From assembly GCF_008086345.1 (NCBI RefSeq), contig NZ_CP043006.1:1424032-1488031 (forward strand): a DNA stretch of 64,000 nucleotides. The letters run 5' to 3'. A program made the translations under genes and the position numbers. The notes below the pieces were generated by a model, which was not told the origin of the DNA, searched no databases, and worked only from the letters and a program-made list of their open reading frames with translations. Of this stretch, positions 18,091 to 28,044 are shown piece after piece (position 1 is the first letter of the stretch; every line of letters starts with the position of its first letter). This stretch comes from Chitinophaga sp. XS-30 (lineage in GTDB: Bacteria > Bacteroidota > Bacteroidia > Chitinophagales > Chitinophagaceae).

Positions 18091-21075
18091 ATGCCTATTG
18101 ACCGCAGAAAATTTATCCAGCTATCCACGTTTTCGGCAGCCAATTTCGGTCTGCTGGCCCTGGCCGGGAAGGCCGGTTTTGCGCTCGGCGTTTCGGCTCC
18201 GGCAGATGATCTGTATCGCAATTTTCTTACCCCGGCCCTGCCTTACCGCCCCGGATGTTATTGGTGGTGGTTCAATGGGCTGGTCAGCCGGGAGGGGATC
18301 ACGCGGGATCTGGAGGAGTTCATGGCCAAGGGGTTTGGTGAGGTATATCTGATCAACACCTCCGGCGGTCTTGGTGGCGCGCAGGTGCCGCAGGGCGCGC
18401 GGCTGCTGTCCGATGAATGGCGGGAGCTGTACCGGCATGCGCTGGATGAGGCTGCCCGGTTAGGCATCGTAGTAGGGGTGAACTTTTCTTCCGGCTGGTG
18501 CATGGGCGGCCCCTGGATAAAGCTGGAGGATGCCGGCCGCTGGTTCCTCCAGTCAAAACTGCAGGTCACCGGGCCGCAGCGTTTCTCGGGAAAATTGCCC
18601 CTGCCGGGAAACCGGGATGGATATGATCACGTTTTCAACCCGCCGGGTTTCAAAGATTATATCGATCTGCCACTGGAAAAACTGGATTACCGGGATACCG
18701 CCGTAGTGGCGTTTCGTGTGGAAGATGAAATGCTTTCCCGTTTCCGTGAGCCTTTGAAAGCACTGCTTCCCGCGAAAACCAACCGCAAAGATGCCAGCAA
18801 TTTCATCCAATCAAAAGATGTAATGATGCCGGTGCTGGAACCCTGGCATTCCGGCGAAGATGACCGCCCCATTGCGGTGCAGGATGTGGTGGATATCACA
18901 GATAAAATGGGGGAGGACGGGCATCTGGAATGGGAAGTGCCGGCAGGGAAATGGGTGATCCTGCGTACCGGGCACCGCATGACCGGCTCCAAACTTCTGA
19001 TCGCACAACCGGAAGCAAACGGACTGTCGGTAGACTGGTTCAGCAGCAAGGCGGTTGATCTGCAGTTTGAACATATGGGTAAAATATTGATTGGCGATGC
19101 CGGTAAGTTGACCGGCACTACATTGAAATACCTGGGTGATGACAGTTTTGAGGACGGTTTTCCAAACTGGACCCATACCATCCTGGAAAAATTCAGGCAT
19201 TACCGGAAATATGACCCAACGCCATACCTGCCCGTGCTGAACGGTTACATTATCGGCAGTGCGGAAGTATCAGACCGTTTTCTGCATGACTACCGGAAAA
19301 CCGTTGCCGACATGATGGCCGATGAACATTACGGTCATTTTGCGAAACGCTGTCACGAGCACGGCATGCTCGTACGGAATGAAGGCGCCGGCCCCAGCCG
19401 TTCCGGTACCATGTGTATGGATACCCTGAAGAACCTTGGCAGGAGCGATCTGCCTACGGGCGAGTTCTGGCTGGGCCTGCGGCATGATGAAGCGGGCGGG
19501 CTGGATGAAAAACAGTCTTACGGCATCACCCGCCTCGAAGGCGGGCAGAACAAGGTGACCAAAATGGTGGCCTCCGCGGCGCACATCTACGGAAAGAAAA
19601 CCGCTTCTGCCGAATCGTTTACCTCCTTCCGGCATTGGCTGGATTACCCGGGCAATATGAAACAGGCTACGGACAGGGCCTTCTGCGAAGGCATCAATCA
19701 ATTCCTGGTGCATACGTCTACAGCTACACGCCCGGAAGACGGTAAGCCAGGATATGAATACGGCGCCGGCACACACTTCAATCCCAATGTGACGTGGTGG
19801 AGCCATTCCGCTCCGTTCCTGACCTACATTACGCGATGCCAGTACCTGTTGCAGCAGGGTCTTTTTGTGGCGGACGTCCTGTATTACAACGGCGATGTGG
19901 CACCGAACATCGTAGCGCCGAAACATACCGATCCCTCCCTCGGTAAGGGTTATGATTATGATGTCTGCAATGAGGAAGTATTGCTGACAAGATTGTCTGT
20001 AAAAAATGGCCGTATTGTCTTGCCGGACGGGATGAGCTACTGCCTGCTCGTACTGCCGGATGATAAACGTATGCCCGTTCCTGTTATAGAGAAGATCCGG
20101 GAGCTTGTTAACGCAGGCGCTACCGTTGTCGGCCCCAAACCCGGGCAGGACCCGGGGTTATATAATTTTCCGTCCAGCGATGCAACGGTGCGAAGGGTAG
20201 CGGAGGAAGTCTGGGCCAGCCTGCGGGTTCACGCCGGCGTTACGATCCGTGAGGTATTGCTGAACGCCGGGGTGCAACCGGATTTTGAGTATGATGATCC
20301 GGATGCTTTCATCGATTTCATTCATCGCCGGGATGGCGATACGGAAATTTATTTTATCGTGAACCGCAACAACCGCCCCGAAAAAGTACAAGCCACTTTC
20401 CGGGTGGCAAACCGGCAGCCTGTGCTGTGGGATGCGGTGACAGGTGAACGGCGTGCGCTGACGGTATCGGCAACAGCTTCCGGCAGCACCACCGTGCCGC
20501 TGGAGTTTGAACCTTTCCAGTCCATGTTCATCATCTTTTCCGGTCCTTTAAAGAAGAATAGCAGAGGGGTAAATTTCCCCGCTGTCCGCGAGTTGCAGGA
20601 GATCAAGGGGGCCTGGAATGTGCAATTCGATACGGAATGGGGCGGCCCTGCTTCCGTAGTATTCCAGGCGCTGATGGACTGGACGCAGCATTCCGATGAA
20701 GGTATCAGGTATTATTCCGGTTCCGCTACTTACGTCAAGCAGTTTGATATGGATGTGATGGCACCTGCCGGTACAAAGGTGCTTTTGGATCTCGGTACGG
20801 TCAAAAATATCGCTTCGGTAAAACTAAATGGGGCGGACCTCGGTATTGTGTGGACGTTCCCCTGGCGGGTGGATATCAGCAAAGCGTTGAAAGCAAAAAG
20901 CAACCGTCTTGAGGTGGAGGTCATCAATCTCTGGCCCAACCGTTTGATCGGAGATGCCAGGCTCCCGGCGGAGCAAAGGCTGACGCGTACCAATATCACA
21001 CTGAAGAAAGATGCGGCTTTACTATCATCGGGATTGCTTGGGCCGGTGAGGGTGTTGGTGGAGGATGGTATATAA
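18091..21075 (+). CDS. GH106-like alpha-L-rhamnosidase
   Basis: The 994-residue protein resembles glycoside hydrolase family 106, inverting alpha-L-rhamnosidases that act on pectic or plant glycans. It has an N-terminal RR-type signal (DRRKF at 4-8 followed by a hydrophobic stretch). The expected early motifs follow: RPGCYWWWFNGLVSREGI and a TIM-barrel-like region with VGVNFSSGWCMGGPW. The C-terminus (about 860-990) is a jelly-roll module with YVKQFDMDV and VKLNGADLGIVWTFPWRVDI. The start is the ATG at 18091 rather than the GTG 6 bases earlier. It is divergent from the sigma/FecR/SusCD operon, so rhamnose-containing glycan is the likely target of that locus. Confidence 0.85.
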   Translation: MPIDRRKFIQLSTFSAANFGLLALAGKAGFALGVSAPADDLYRNFLTPALPYRPGCYWWWFNGLVSREGITRDLEEFMAKGFGEVYLINTSGGLGGAQVPQGARLLSDEWRELYRHALDEAARLGIVVGVNFSSGWCMGGPWIKLEDAGRWFLQSKLQVTGPQRFSGKLPLPGNRDGYDHVFNPPGFKDYIDLPLEKLDYRDTAVVAFRVEDEMLSRFREPLKALLPAKTNRKDASNFIQSKDVMMPVLEPWHSGEDDRPIAVQDVVDITDKMGEDGHLEWEVPAGKWVILRTGHRMTGSKLLIAQPEANGLSVDWFSSKAVDLQFEHMGKILIGDAGKLTGTTLKYLGDDSFEDGFPNWTHTILEKFRHYRKYDPTPYLPVLNGYIIGSAEVSDRFLHDYRKTVADMMADEHYGHFAKRCHEHGMLVRNEGAGPSRSGTMCMDTLKNLGRSDLPTGEFWLGLRHDEAGGLDEKQSYGITRLEGGQNKVTKMVASAAHIYGKKTASAESFTSFRHWLDYPGNMKQATDRAFCEGINQFLVHTSTATRPEDGKPGYEYGAGTHFNPNVTWWSHSAPFLTYITRCQYLLQQGLFVADVLYYNGDVAPNIVAPKHTDPSLGKGYDYDVCNEEVLLTRLSVKNGRIVLPDGMSYCLLVLPDDKRMPVPVIEKIRELVNAGATVVGPKPGQDPGLYNFPSSDATVRRVAEEVWASLRVHAGVTIREVLLNAGVQPDFEYDDPDAFIDFIHRRDGDTEIYFIVNRNNRPEKVQATFRVANRQPVLWDAVTGERRALTVSATASGSTTVPLEFEPFQSMFIIFSGPLKKNSRGVNFPAVRELQEIKGAWNVQFDTEWGGPASVVFQALMDWTQHSDEGIRYYSGSATYVKQFDMDVMAPAGTKVLLDLGTVKNIASVKLNGADLGIVWTFPWRVDISKALKAKSNRLEVEVINLWPNRLIGDARLPAEQRLTRTNITLKKDAALLSSGLLGPVRVLVEDGI

Positions 21076-21077
21076 AC

Positions 21078-21512
21078 TCACACCTGCTCCGCCAACCCCG
21101 CATACTTCCTCACCAACAGCATATTCACCACCGAAAGCAGCAAAAAGCCCCCCGGAATATAAGGCGGCTTGATTTTCAAGGGCAGCACACTGGCCGGAAC
21201 ATCCGGATGCAGATGCACATAAATGCCGGTCAGCATCATGATGACAATGATGAACGATGCCAGGGTCAGGCAAAAGCGCATTTTATACCGGAGGGCCAAA
21301 CTTGCGATCAACAGGCATCCGGTCGTGATTTCTCCCGCTATGCCCATTATGTATGATGTGGTCCCCAAACCACTGGTTTCGATCTGTACCGCATACCAGC
21401 TTTTAAAGGGATCTGCAAATTTAAGGATGCCAAACATCAGCATCGCTATGCCCAGGAACCAGGAAATGGATTTAAAGACAGCAATAGGTGAGATGACCAT
21501 TTTTTTTGCCAT
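21078..21512 (-). CDS. DoxX-like membrane protein
   Basis: The 144-residue product is four hydrophobic helices with short loops (ISWFLGIAMLMFGILKF, YIMGIAGEITTGCLLIASLAL, LASFIIVIMMLTGIYVHL, GFLLLSVVNMLLV), the layout of DoxX-like proteins. The function is unknown. The start at 21512 (MAKKMVIS) was preferred; an upstream ATG at 21557 is possible and would leave 17 bases after the AraC gene. It is probably co-transcribed with that regulator. Confidence 0.7.
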   Translation of the reverse strand: MAKKMVISPIAVFKSISWFLGIAMLMFGILKFADPFKSWYAVQIETSGLGTTSYIMGIAGEITTGCLLIASLALRYKMRFCLTLASFIIVIMMLTGIYVHLHPDVPASVLPLKIKPPYIPGGFLLLSVVNMLLVRKYAGLAEQV

Positions 21513-21574
21513 GAAAGTATAAAGCAATGGAGGATGGTAATTGACCGGGAGGTTCAAATTGTTGTATAAAACGT

Positions 21575-22423
21575 TCAGACTTTTTTTATCGATTTTCTGT
21601 ACGCTGAAGGAGAGCGCCCGTGCACCTGGCTGAATGAGCGGGAGAAATGCGATTGATCGCTAAACCCGGTTTGGTAGCATATCTCGCTGATGGAGAGCGT
21701 GGACGAGGATAGCAGGTTTGCGGCCTTTTCGACCTTTTTTCGTTTGATATAATTGGCCGGAGTATCATTGAACTGTGCCTGAAATGCTCTTTTAAAGCTG
21801 GAGAGGCTTTGGCCAGACAGCGCCGCCAGTTGATTAATGCTCAGGTTCGAATACAAATGGGTGTCAATTATTTTTTGCAAGGCGGCTTTTCGTGGATCGA
21901 ACAAAAAGGACAATAACGTCGAAATGGTTTCCGCTTTGTCTGACTGCAGCAGCAGGTGCATCAGCTCTTTCAGTTTCAGCAGGACCAATTCCTCATTGAC
22001 GAGTACGGGATTATCAAAATAGAAAAGGAGGCTGTCAGCGAAATGGGCAAATACGGAGGATGCCGTTATTTTTTTGACAAATCCATTCTGCGGCTGGTTT
22101 GTCAAGACTGCGGGCATGTCATTTTTATATATTTCTGCCAGCACTTCAGGATGAAGATGGATCGCCAGTATCTCACAGGTATCAAACCCTGTGCTTCGCA
22201 CGATGTCAGCAAAATAGCTGCCGCATTTCAATAGTACGCTTTCAGCGGCATTGATCTGCAGTTTTTCTTCCGGTGAGGAAAGTTCTGCCGCACCGTTCTT
22301 CACATAAATAAAACAGGCTTCATCTCCGAACACAGCGCTGTACCTGAAAGGGGCTTTAACGACCAGTTTTTCAACGATATATTTCTGCTTCAGCCTGAAA
22401 AATTGTTGTCTGCTTACTATCAT
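21575..22423 (-). CDS. AraC family transcriptional regulator
   Basis: The 282-residue regulator has an N-terminal cupin-like sensing region and a C-terminal AraC DNA-binding domain (about 180-280). Its two helix-turn-helix units are seen as LSINQLAALSGQSLSSFKRAFQAQF and ISEICYQTGFSDQSHFSRSFSQVHGRSPSAYRK. It starts 9 bases after the stop of the MocA-like gene and so appears to be the tail of the molybdenum-hydroxylase operon. It may report the product of that pathway, or control the DoxX-like gene after it. Confidence 0.92.
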   Translation of the reverse strand: MIVSRQQFFRLKQKYIVEKLVVKAPFRYSAVFGDEACFIYVKNGAAELSSPEEKLQINAAESVLLKCGSYFADIVRSTGFDTCEILAIHLHPEVLAEIYKNDMPAVLTNQPQNGFVKKITASSVFAHFADSLLFYFDNPVLVNEELVLLKLKELMHLLLQSDKAETISTLLSFLFDPRKAALQKIIDTHLYSNLSINQLAALSGQSLSSFKRAFQAQFNDTPANYIKRKKVEKAANLLSSSTLSISEICYQTGFSDQSHFSRSFSQVHGRSPSAYRKSIKKV

Positions 22424-22432
22424 TGATCCATA

Positions 22433-23029
22433 TTATTCATTGCCTGTCAATTCCCTGTAACCTTCATCCGTATCGATATCCACGGCCCCCGCAGGGAATG
22501 GGACCAGTGCAGTGCCTGTTCCGTGCTTTTCGATGATGCCCCTGGCCCCGGTGTCCCCCGTCAGTGCCAGCAATTCCGGGAATACCGACCGGTGGAACAA
22601 TGCCGGCACGCCTTTTCTGTCCGCATAAAAGCTGGCGGTAATTTCCGCGCCGGTGTGCTGCTGTTTGGCGATTAATGATAAAATGTGCGAGGTATCCACA
22701 TGCGGCTGATCACAAACCATCAATATGATATGGGTTACCTTATCCTGGTGATCCATCATATGCTGCACGCCGCAGCGGATGGACGATGCCATTCCTTCCC
22801 GGAACCCTGTATTCAGTATAACAGCAACATCCGGCGATCTTATTTCCCGCACCAGCTTTTCCGCTTCCGCGCCCAGCACCACAACAATAGCAGCGGGATT
22901 GGCCTGTTGCGCTGTCTGGATGGTATTATTCAGCAGGGAATCCCCTTTGTACTGCAGCAATTGCTTGGGCCTGCCCAAACGGCTGGATGTACCTGCGGCC
23001 AGGATGACAATTCCATATGCATGTTCCAA
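22433..23029 (-). CDS. MocA-like molybdenum cofactor nucleotidyltransferase
   Basis: The 198-residue protein is a GT-A-fold nucleotidyltransferase of the MobA/MocA kind. It begins with GIVILAAGTSSRLGRPKQLL (the NTP-binding LAAGxSSRxGxxK pattern, residues about 9-22), then VVVLGAEAEKL and an ILMVCDQPHVD segment with the metal-binding aspartate. MocA adds CMP to molybdopterin to form the MCD cofactor used by xanthine-dehydrogenase-type enzymes. Its place behind xdhC and two Moco-enzyme subunits supports that job over a GTP-using MobA. Confidence 0.87.
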   Translation of the reverse strand: MEHAYGIVILAAGTSSRLGRPKQLLQYKGDSLLNNTIQTAQQANPAAIVVVLGAEAEKLVREIRSPDVAVILNTGFREGMASSIRCGVQHMMDHQDKVTHIILMVCDQPHVDTSHILSLIAKQQHTGAEITASFYADRKGVPALFHRSVFPELLALTGDTGARGIIEKHGTGTALVPFPAGAVDIDTDEGYRELTGNE

Positions 23030-23040
23030 GGCAGTTCGTT

Positions 23041-24198
23041 TTAGCGTGAGAGGAAATCTGTTTTTCGCTGATGTATATGGCCGGTGTAGTTCCGGAGGTA
23101 TGCACCGGCTTTTTCGGAGAAGACGGCCTTTATCTCGGCACAGATGGCCAGTGCGATCTCCTCCGCAGTTTCCGCGCCGATATCCAGGCCAACGGGACTG
23201 TATATGGCGGATAACTGTTCGGGTGTGAGCGTTGTTCCTTCTTCTTCCAGTTCCGTCAGCATCCTGGCGAGTTTCTTTTTTGGGCCAAGCATGCCGATAT
23301 ATTTTACCGGAAGGGTTACCAGTTTTTTCAGCATGGCCTTGTCGTAATGATAATTATGCGTCATCAGCGCTATTGCAGTGCGGTCGTCTATCACCACCTG
23401 CTGCAGGGCGCTTCCGGGATCGGCGATGATCAGTCTGCAATCCGGGAAACGGCGTGCGTTGGCATAGTTCGGCCGCCCGTCCAGCAGTGTGATATCCCAG
23501 CCCAGTATGCCCGCGATCTGCACAAGGGGAAGCACATCGTTTCCTGCGCCGGCAATTACCAGTGAAACCGGAGGGGCCATATACTCCAGGAAGGCGGAGA
23601 GGGGAGCCTGTTCCGGTTGTTCTTTCGCGGGGACGTATTGTATGAAGGCGGTGTTCTTTGCTGCCAGAATGTTTTCCGCATCCCGTGTTACCGCATGCAG
23701 CGCTACCGGCATACTCCCGGACTGGAACTGTTCTCCGCCGGCTTTGAGCAGCAGGCGGGTACCTTGTTGCGGATGCCACTTGTCCTGCAGGGAAAAGAAA
23801 GTAACCAGTACGGATGCCTCCCTTTTTTCCACGGCATGTTGCAGCAGTGTAACGGGATTGATTGCTTGTTCAGGGTTCAGCGGTTCTATCAGCACGCGGA
23901 TGATCCCGTTGCAGCCCAATCCGGCACCGAACACGGCATCCTCTTCATCGGCGGTGTCGTAAGTGGCCAGCAGGGGTTTCTCCTGCATGATCACGGCCAG
24001 CGCTTTCCGTAACGCGTCCCCTTCAAGGCAGCCTCCGCTGATCGCGCCGGTGAGCATCCCGTCTTCCGTGATGAGCATGCGGGCGCCCGGCCCTCTGTAG
24101 GATGAGCCGGATACATGCACTACCGTTGCCAGTGCTGCTTTTTGTCCCTTCCCGGTGGCCGTTTCACAGGCTGCTATGATCTGTTTGATCTCTTTCAT
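23041..24198 (-). CDS. XdhC/CoxI family molybdenum-cofactor chaperone
   Basis: The 385-residue protein has the XdhC N-terminal domain (VVHVSGSSYRGPGARMLI, GAISGGCLEGD) and a C-terminal Rossmann-like domain (VSLVIAGAGNDVLPLVQIAGILGWDITLLDGR). XdhC proteins bind molybdenum cofactor, protect its terminal sulfur and insert it into xanthine-dehydrogenase-family enzymes. Start at 24198 (MKEIKQII); the frame continues upstream to 24264 but that stretch lacks family similarity. It lies between the cysteine desulfurase and the MocA gene. Confidence 0.92.
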   Translation of the reverse strand: MKEIKQIIAACETATGKGQKAALATVVHVSGSSYRGPGARMLITEDGMLTGAISGGCLEGDALRKALAVIMQEKPLLATYDTADEEDAVFGAGLGCNGIIRVLIEPLNPEQAINPVTLLQHAVEKREASVLVTFFSLQDKWHPQQGTRLLLKAGGEQFQSGSMPVALHAVTRDAENILAAKNTAFIQYVPAKEQPEQAPLSAFLEYMAPPVSLVIAGAGNDVLPLVQIAGILGWDITLLDGRPNYANARRFPDCRLIIADPGSALQQVVIDDRTAIALMTHNYHYDKAMLKKLVTLPVKYIGMLGPKKKLARMLTELEEEGTTLTPEQLSAIYSPVGLDIGAETAEEIALAICAEIKAVFSEKAGAYLRNYTGHIHQRKTDFLSR

Positions 24199-24282
24199 GG
24201 CTGTTGCACGCTTATGTACTGATGAATGTAATCCTTCCGAAGCGCTGCGGCCTGATCCTTTCATGGCAGTCAGGCGATTGTT

Positions 24283-25443
24283 TTATATATTGATGCATTG
24301 CAGTTGCCGTACTGTTTCCGTTAATATTTCCACGGCGATATCTACTTCGTTATCTGTTGTAAACCGCCCCAGGCTGATGCGGACGGAATTGCCGGCTTCT
24401 TCACCGGTTAAGCCCATGGCTTGCAGCACATGGGACGGCTGTTGCACGATGCCGCTGCAGGCGCTTCCACGGCTGAGGGCCAGCCGTCGGGATACGGTCA
24501 GCAGCAATTGCTCGTTGTCTGTTCCCGGGAAACGGATATTGCTTACATGTGGCAGGCGTTCTCCCGCTCCGTTTATACCTGCACCCGGGATTTTTTCCAG
24601 CAGCGCAGTTTCCATCCTGTCCCGCAACTGCCGCAATCGTAATGCTTCTTCTTTCATTTCCAGGCGGCAGATGTCCGCCGCTTTGCCAAATCCGGCAATC
24701 CCCGGCGTATTGAGCGTTCCGCTGCGGGTCCCTCTTTCCTGTCCGCCGCCATGTTGCTGCTGTAAAATATTTACGGGCGGACGGCGATGGCGGACAAATA
24801 ATGCCCCCACGCCCATCGGGCCGTACAGCTTATGTGCGGAAAAGGCCATCAGATCGATATGCGCATCCGCCACGGAAACCGGGATCTTTCCAACCGCCTG
24901 CGTGGCATCGCACATAAAGCATATGCCATGTTTTCGTGCGATCTCGCCGATCTGCCTGACGGGGTTGATCACGCCGGTTTCATTGTTGGCATACATGATG
25001 GCGATACAAACCGTGTCTTCCCGGATAGCCTGTTCCAGCTCATCCAGCGATAACATGCCCTGCCGGTCTACCGGAAGCCGGGTGGTGGCATAGCCGTTTT
25101 TTTCAAGATGATCGCAGGTATCCAGCACGGCTTTATGTTCAGTGGCTGCGGTAATGATATGACGGCCTGCGGCGGGATTTGCTGCTGCAAGCCCTTTCAG
25201 CGCCAGGTTCACCGCTTCTGTGGCCCCGGAAGTGAAGATGATCTCCCGGGGTGTGGCCTGCACCAGGGCTGCCACCTGTTCCCGGGCCTGTTCAACAGTC
25301 TCTTTGGCCAGCCATCCGAAACTATGGTCCCTGCTGGCCGGGTTCCCGAACTGCCGGGTAAAATGCGGCAGCATGGTCTCCACCACCCGCGGGTCGCAGG
25401 GTGTAGTCGAACAATAATCCAGGTATATGGGCGCAGCTATCAT
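24283..25443 (-). CDS. Cysteine desulfurase (NifS/IscS-like)
   Basis: The 386-residue PLP enzyme removes sulfur from cysteine. Motifs in order: IYLDYCSTTP start, TSGATEAVNLAL, ATEHKAVL (H103), YANNETGVINP, the PLP lysine in SAHKLYGP (K205) and the active-site loop cysteine in SRGSACSG (C329). It overlaps the Moco-subunit gene by 4 bases and is followed by xdhC. Such desulfurases can sulfurate the cofactor held by XdhC (NifS4 of Rhodobacter capsulatus is the known case), so a dedicated Moco-sulfurating role is inferred over general Fe-S assembly. Confidence 0.92.
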   Translation of the reverse strand: MIAAPIYLDYCSTTPCDPRVVETMLPHFTRQFGNPASRDHSFGWLAKETVEQAREQVAALVQATPREIIFTSGATEAVNLALKGLAAANPAAGRHIITAATEHKAVLDTCDHLEKNGYATTRLPVDRQGMLSLDELEQAIREDTVCIAIMYANNETGVINPVRQIGEIARKHGICFMCDATQAVGKIPVSVADAHIDLMAFSAHKLYGPMGVGALFVRHRRPPVNILQQQHGGGQERGTRSGTLNTPGIAGFGKAADICRLEMKEEALRLRQLRDRMETALLEKIPGAGINGAGERLPHVSNIRFPGTDNEQLLLTVSRRLALSRGSACSGIVQQPSHVLQAMGLTGEEAGNSVRISLGRFTTDNEVDIAVEILTETVRQLQCINI

Positions 25444-27566
25444 GCGAACAGCCCGCTTTTGATGAATGGCTGATCTTTCAGTCTTACGCCCGACGCGGCA
25501 AATACGGCATTCGCCAATGCCGCACCGGCGGGTGGCAAGGCCGGTTCCCCGAGGCCGGTGGGAGGGGCATCGCTTTGGATGAAATGCATCTCCACTTCCG
25601 GCGCTTCGTTCATGCGGATCATCCGGTAGGTATTGAAATTGGTCTGATCCGGTTTCCCTTTTGTGAGCGTCAGCTCTCCGTACATAGCATGCCCGATCCC
25701 GTCAATGATACTGCCTTCCAGCTGCGTTTCCGCGCCACTCAGGTTCACCACTCTGCCGCAATCCACAATGCAATACATTTTCTTCAGCCGGAGTTTGCCA
25801 TCGGAAAGTTTTTCTACTTCCGCGATCTGCGCTACATAACTTTCAAAGGAGAAATGAGCGGCAAATCCCTGGAAGATATTTTCGCCTTTGGGTTTTCCCC
25901 ATCCTCCCACTTCCGCTGCCTTTCTGATCACCGCGGCAAACCGGTCCGGCTGATAATTCACTTTCCCCACCGGCGTATTTTTGGCCTGCTCCAGCAGCTC
26001 CAGCCGTAATGCCACCGGGTCTTTCCCCGCCTGTCGCGCGATCTCGTCGAGGAAGGACTGTTCCGAGAATGCGATGTAGTTGTGGGTTGGTCCACGCCAT
26101 GGGGCGGTGGGGACCGGTGATTTGTAATTATGGGTATCTACCTGCAGGTTTTCCACCGCTCCGGCGGGGAAGCTGTCCGGACTGGCAGAGCCGCCCATGC
26201 CTGCGGAGTGATGATGCCAGGCGATCAGTTTATTGTCTTTATCCAGTGCAGCCCTGTATCTATAGCTGTACATCGGGCGGTAGAACCCACCGCCCATATC
26301 GTCTTCTCTCGACCAGATCACATTCACCGGCAGGTTTCCCGCCAGGCTGGATACGAGCGCCGCTTCTTCCACAAAATCCGTCATCAGCCTTCTGCCGAAG
26401 CCACCACCCATCCGGGTCATCATCACCGATACTTTTTCCGGGGGAAGTTTCAGCAGCTCCGCTACGCGGCCTCTCGCCCTTTCCGGCGTCTGGATCGGGC
26501 CATAGAGTTCAGCGCCGTCCGCCGTTACGTGCGCAAAAAAATTCATCGGTTCCATGGTATTGTGGGGCAGGAAGGGCGCATCAAAGTCCATTTCCACCAC
26601 TTTTGCCGCGCTCCGGAAAGCGCGGGAGATATCGCCATCTTTTCTTCTGGGTTTCTCTTCAGGGCTTTTCACCAGGAGAGCATGCAGTTTTTCGGTATAA
26701 TCGGCCGTGCTTTCCAGTTCACCTTCCGCTTTCCAGTTTGCTTTCACTTTTTTTGCGGCCTGCATCACTTCCCAGGTAGATGATCCCAGTACTGCGATCT
26801 TGTTGTCGAACCGTAATACCTGCTTTACGCCCGGCGCTTTTTCGGCTTCGGTATCATCAAAGGATTCCAGCGTCATGCCAAATGCGGGCGGGCGGATGAT
26901 GGTGGCATACAGCATGCCTTCCCGCCTGGTATCGATACCGTATTTGTATTGCCCGGTAATGATCGCGTGATTGTCTACATTGCTGATGCGTTTGCCGATC
27001 AGTTTGAATGAAGACTCCGGTTTAACGCTTACATTGGCCGGCACTTCCAGTGTTGCGGCTTTTTCCACCAGTTCGCCGTAGCTCATTTTTTTGCCGTTGG
27101 CCTTTTGCACCACCATGCCGTTCTCCGTGGAGCAGGCATCCGGCGCAACCGCCCAGGCCGCCGCCGCGGCATTGATCAGCATCTGCCTTGCCGTAGCGCC
27201 CGCCTGCCGGAAGGATTCCCAGCTGGTGCGCACCGAGCCGCTGCCTCCGGCTACCTGCCGTTTGTATTTTTCAGTGTCCAGCCCCGCCTGTTCCACTTTG
27301 ATGTTTTTCCAGTCCACATCCAGTTCTTCCGCTACCAGCATCGGCAGGGAGGTTTTCACCCCCTGACCCACTTCCGGGTTGGGGCTCATGATGGTCACGC
27401 GGCCTTTTGTATCGATTTTAATAAAAGCGTTCAGATCAACGAGCTGTCCGCTCTCTTCTTCCGCAGTGCAGGAAGAAAGAAAATTGAATCCGAGAACGAG
27501 ACCGCCGCCGGTTAGTGCGCTGATGCGGATAAAATTCCTTCTGTCCAGTTTAACCTGACCCTCCAT
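25440..27566 (-). CDS. Molybdopterin-binding hydroxylase subunit 1 (IorB-like)
   Basis: The 708-residue protein is the large subunit of an isoquinoline-1-oxidoreductase-like or aldehyde-oxidase-like enzyme. A twin-arginine signal (DRRNFIRISAL, RR about 9-10) indicates export. The Moco-binding segments include the GGGFGRRLMTDFVEEAAL loop, PTAPWRGPTHNY and the C-terminal GLGEPALPPAGAALANAV with the catalytic-type glutamate. It forms a pair with the [2Fe-2S] protein 24 bases upstream. The substrate (aldehyde or N-heterocycle) is not evident. Confidence 0.93.
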   Translation of the reverse strand: MEGQVKLDRRNFIRISALTGGGLVLGFNFLSSCTAEEESGQLVDLNAFIKIDTKGRVTIMSPNPEVGQGVKTSLPMLVAEELDVDWKNIKVEQAGLDTEKYKRQVAGGSGSVRTSWESFRQAGATARQMLINAAAAAWAVAPDACSTENGMVVQKANGKKMSYGELVEKAATLEVPANVSVKPESSFKLIGKRISNVDNHAIITGQYKYGIDTRREGMLYATIIRPPAFGMTLESFDDTEAEKAPGVKQVLRFDNKIAVLGSSTWEVMQAAKKVKANWKAEGELESTADYTEKLHALLVKSPEEKPRRKDGDISRAFRSAAKVVEMDFDAPFLPHNTMEPMNFFAHVTADGAELYGPIQTPERARGRVAELLKLPPEKVSVMMTRMGGGFGRRLMTDFVEEAALVSSLAGNLPVNVIWSREDDMGGGFYRPMYSYRYRAALDKDNKLIAWHHHSAGMGGSASPDSFPAGAVENLQVDTHNYKSPVPTAPWRGPTHNYIAFSEQSFLDEIARQAGKDPVALRLELLEQAKNTPVGKVNYQPDRFAAVIRKAAEVGGWGKPKGENIFQGFAAHFSFESYVAQIAEVEKLSDGKLRLKKMYCIVDCGRVVNLSGAETQLEGSIIDGIGHAMYGELTLTKGKPDQTNFNTYRMIRMNEAPEVEMHFIQSDAPPTGLGEPALPPAGAALANAVFAASGVRLKDQPFIKSGLFA

Positions 27567-27590
27567 AGTTGCTTGTTTAAAGATTTACAA

Positions 27591-28040
27591 TTATTCAGCG
27601 GCCAGCCTGATGGCTTTTTTGATGCGGTTGTATGTGCCGCAGCGGCAGATATTCGTCATGGCATTATTGATGTCTTCATCAGACGGATGGGCATTGGTTT
27701 TCAGCAATGCCGCCGCAGCCATGATCTGTCCGCCCTGGCAGTAGCCGCATTGCGGCACATCCGTTTCTTCCCAGGCGCGTTGCAGGGGATGATCGCCTTT
27801 TTCGGACAGTCCTTCGATGGTGGTGATCTTTTGATCGCCCACGTTGGATACGGGCAGTACGCAGGAGCGCACAGCGGTATCGCCAATGTGTACCGTGCAG
27901 GCCCCGCATTGGGATATGCCGCATCCGTATTTTGTCCCGGTAAGCCCGATGACATCCCGGATCACCCATAGTAGGGGCATTTGCGGGTCCACGTCCACTT
28001 CATGTTTTTTGCTGTTGATCGTCAAGCTGAATGTAGCCAT
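27591..28040 (-). CDS. [2Fe-2S]-binding subunit 1 (IorA-like)
   Basis: The 149-residue protein has both iron-sulfur clusters of the xanthine oxidase family: an N-terminal plant-ferredoxin-type site ([17 protein letters not shown], plus a later SC) and the C-terminal four-helix site ([11 protein letters not shown] and NICRCGTY). It passes electrons from the Moco subunit encoded immediately downstream. It has no export signal, as usual for partners co-exported by the Tat system. Confidence 0.95.
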   Translation of the reverse strand: MATFSLTINSKKHEVDVDPQMPLLWVIRDVIGLTGTKYGCGISQCGACTVHIGDTAVRSCVLPVSNVGDQKITTIEGLSEKGDHPLQRAWEETDVPQCGYCQGGQIMAAAALLKTNAHPSDEDINNAMTNICRCGTYNRIKKAIRLAAE

Positions 28041-28044
28041 AATG

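Noticed and set aside
26009..26779. Plus-strand frame of 256 codons
   Set aside because: Antisense to a Moco subunit with clear motifs; arginine/proline/serine-rich composition is typical of a shadow.
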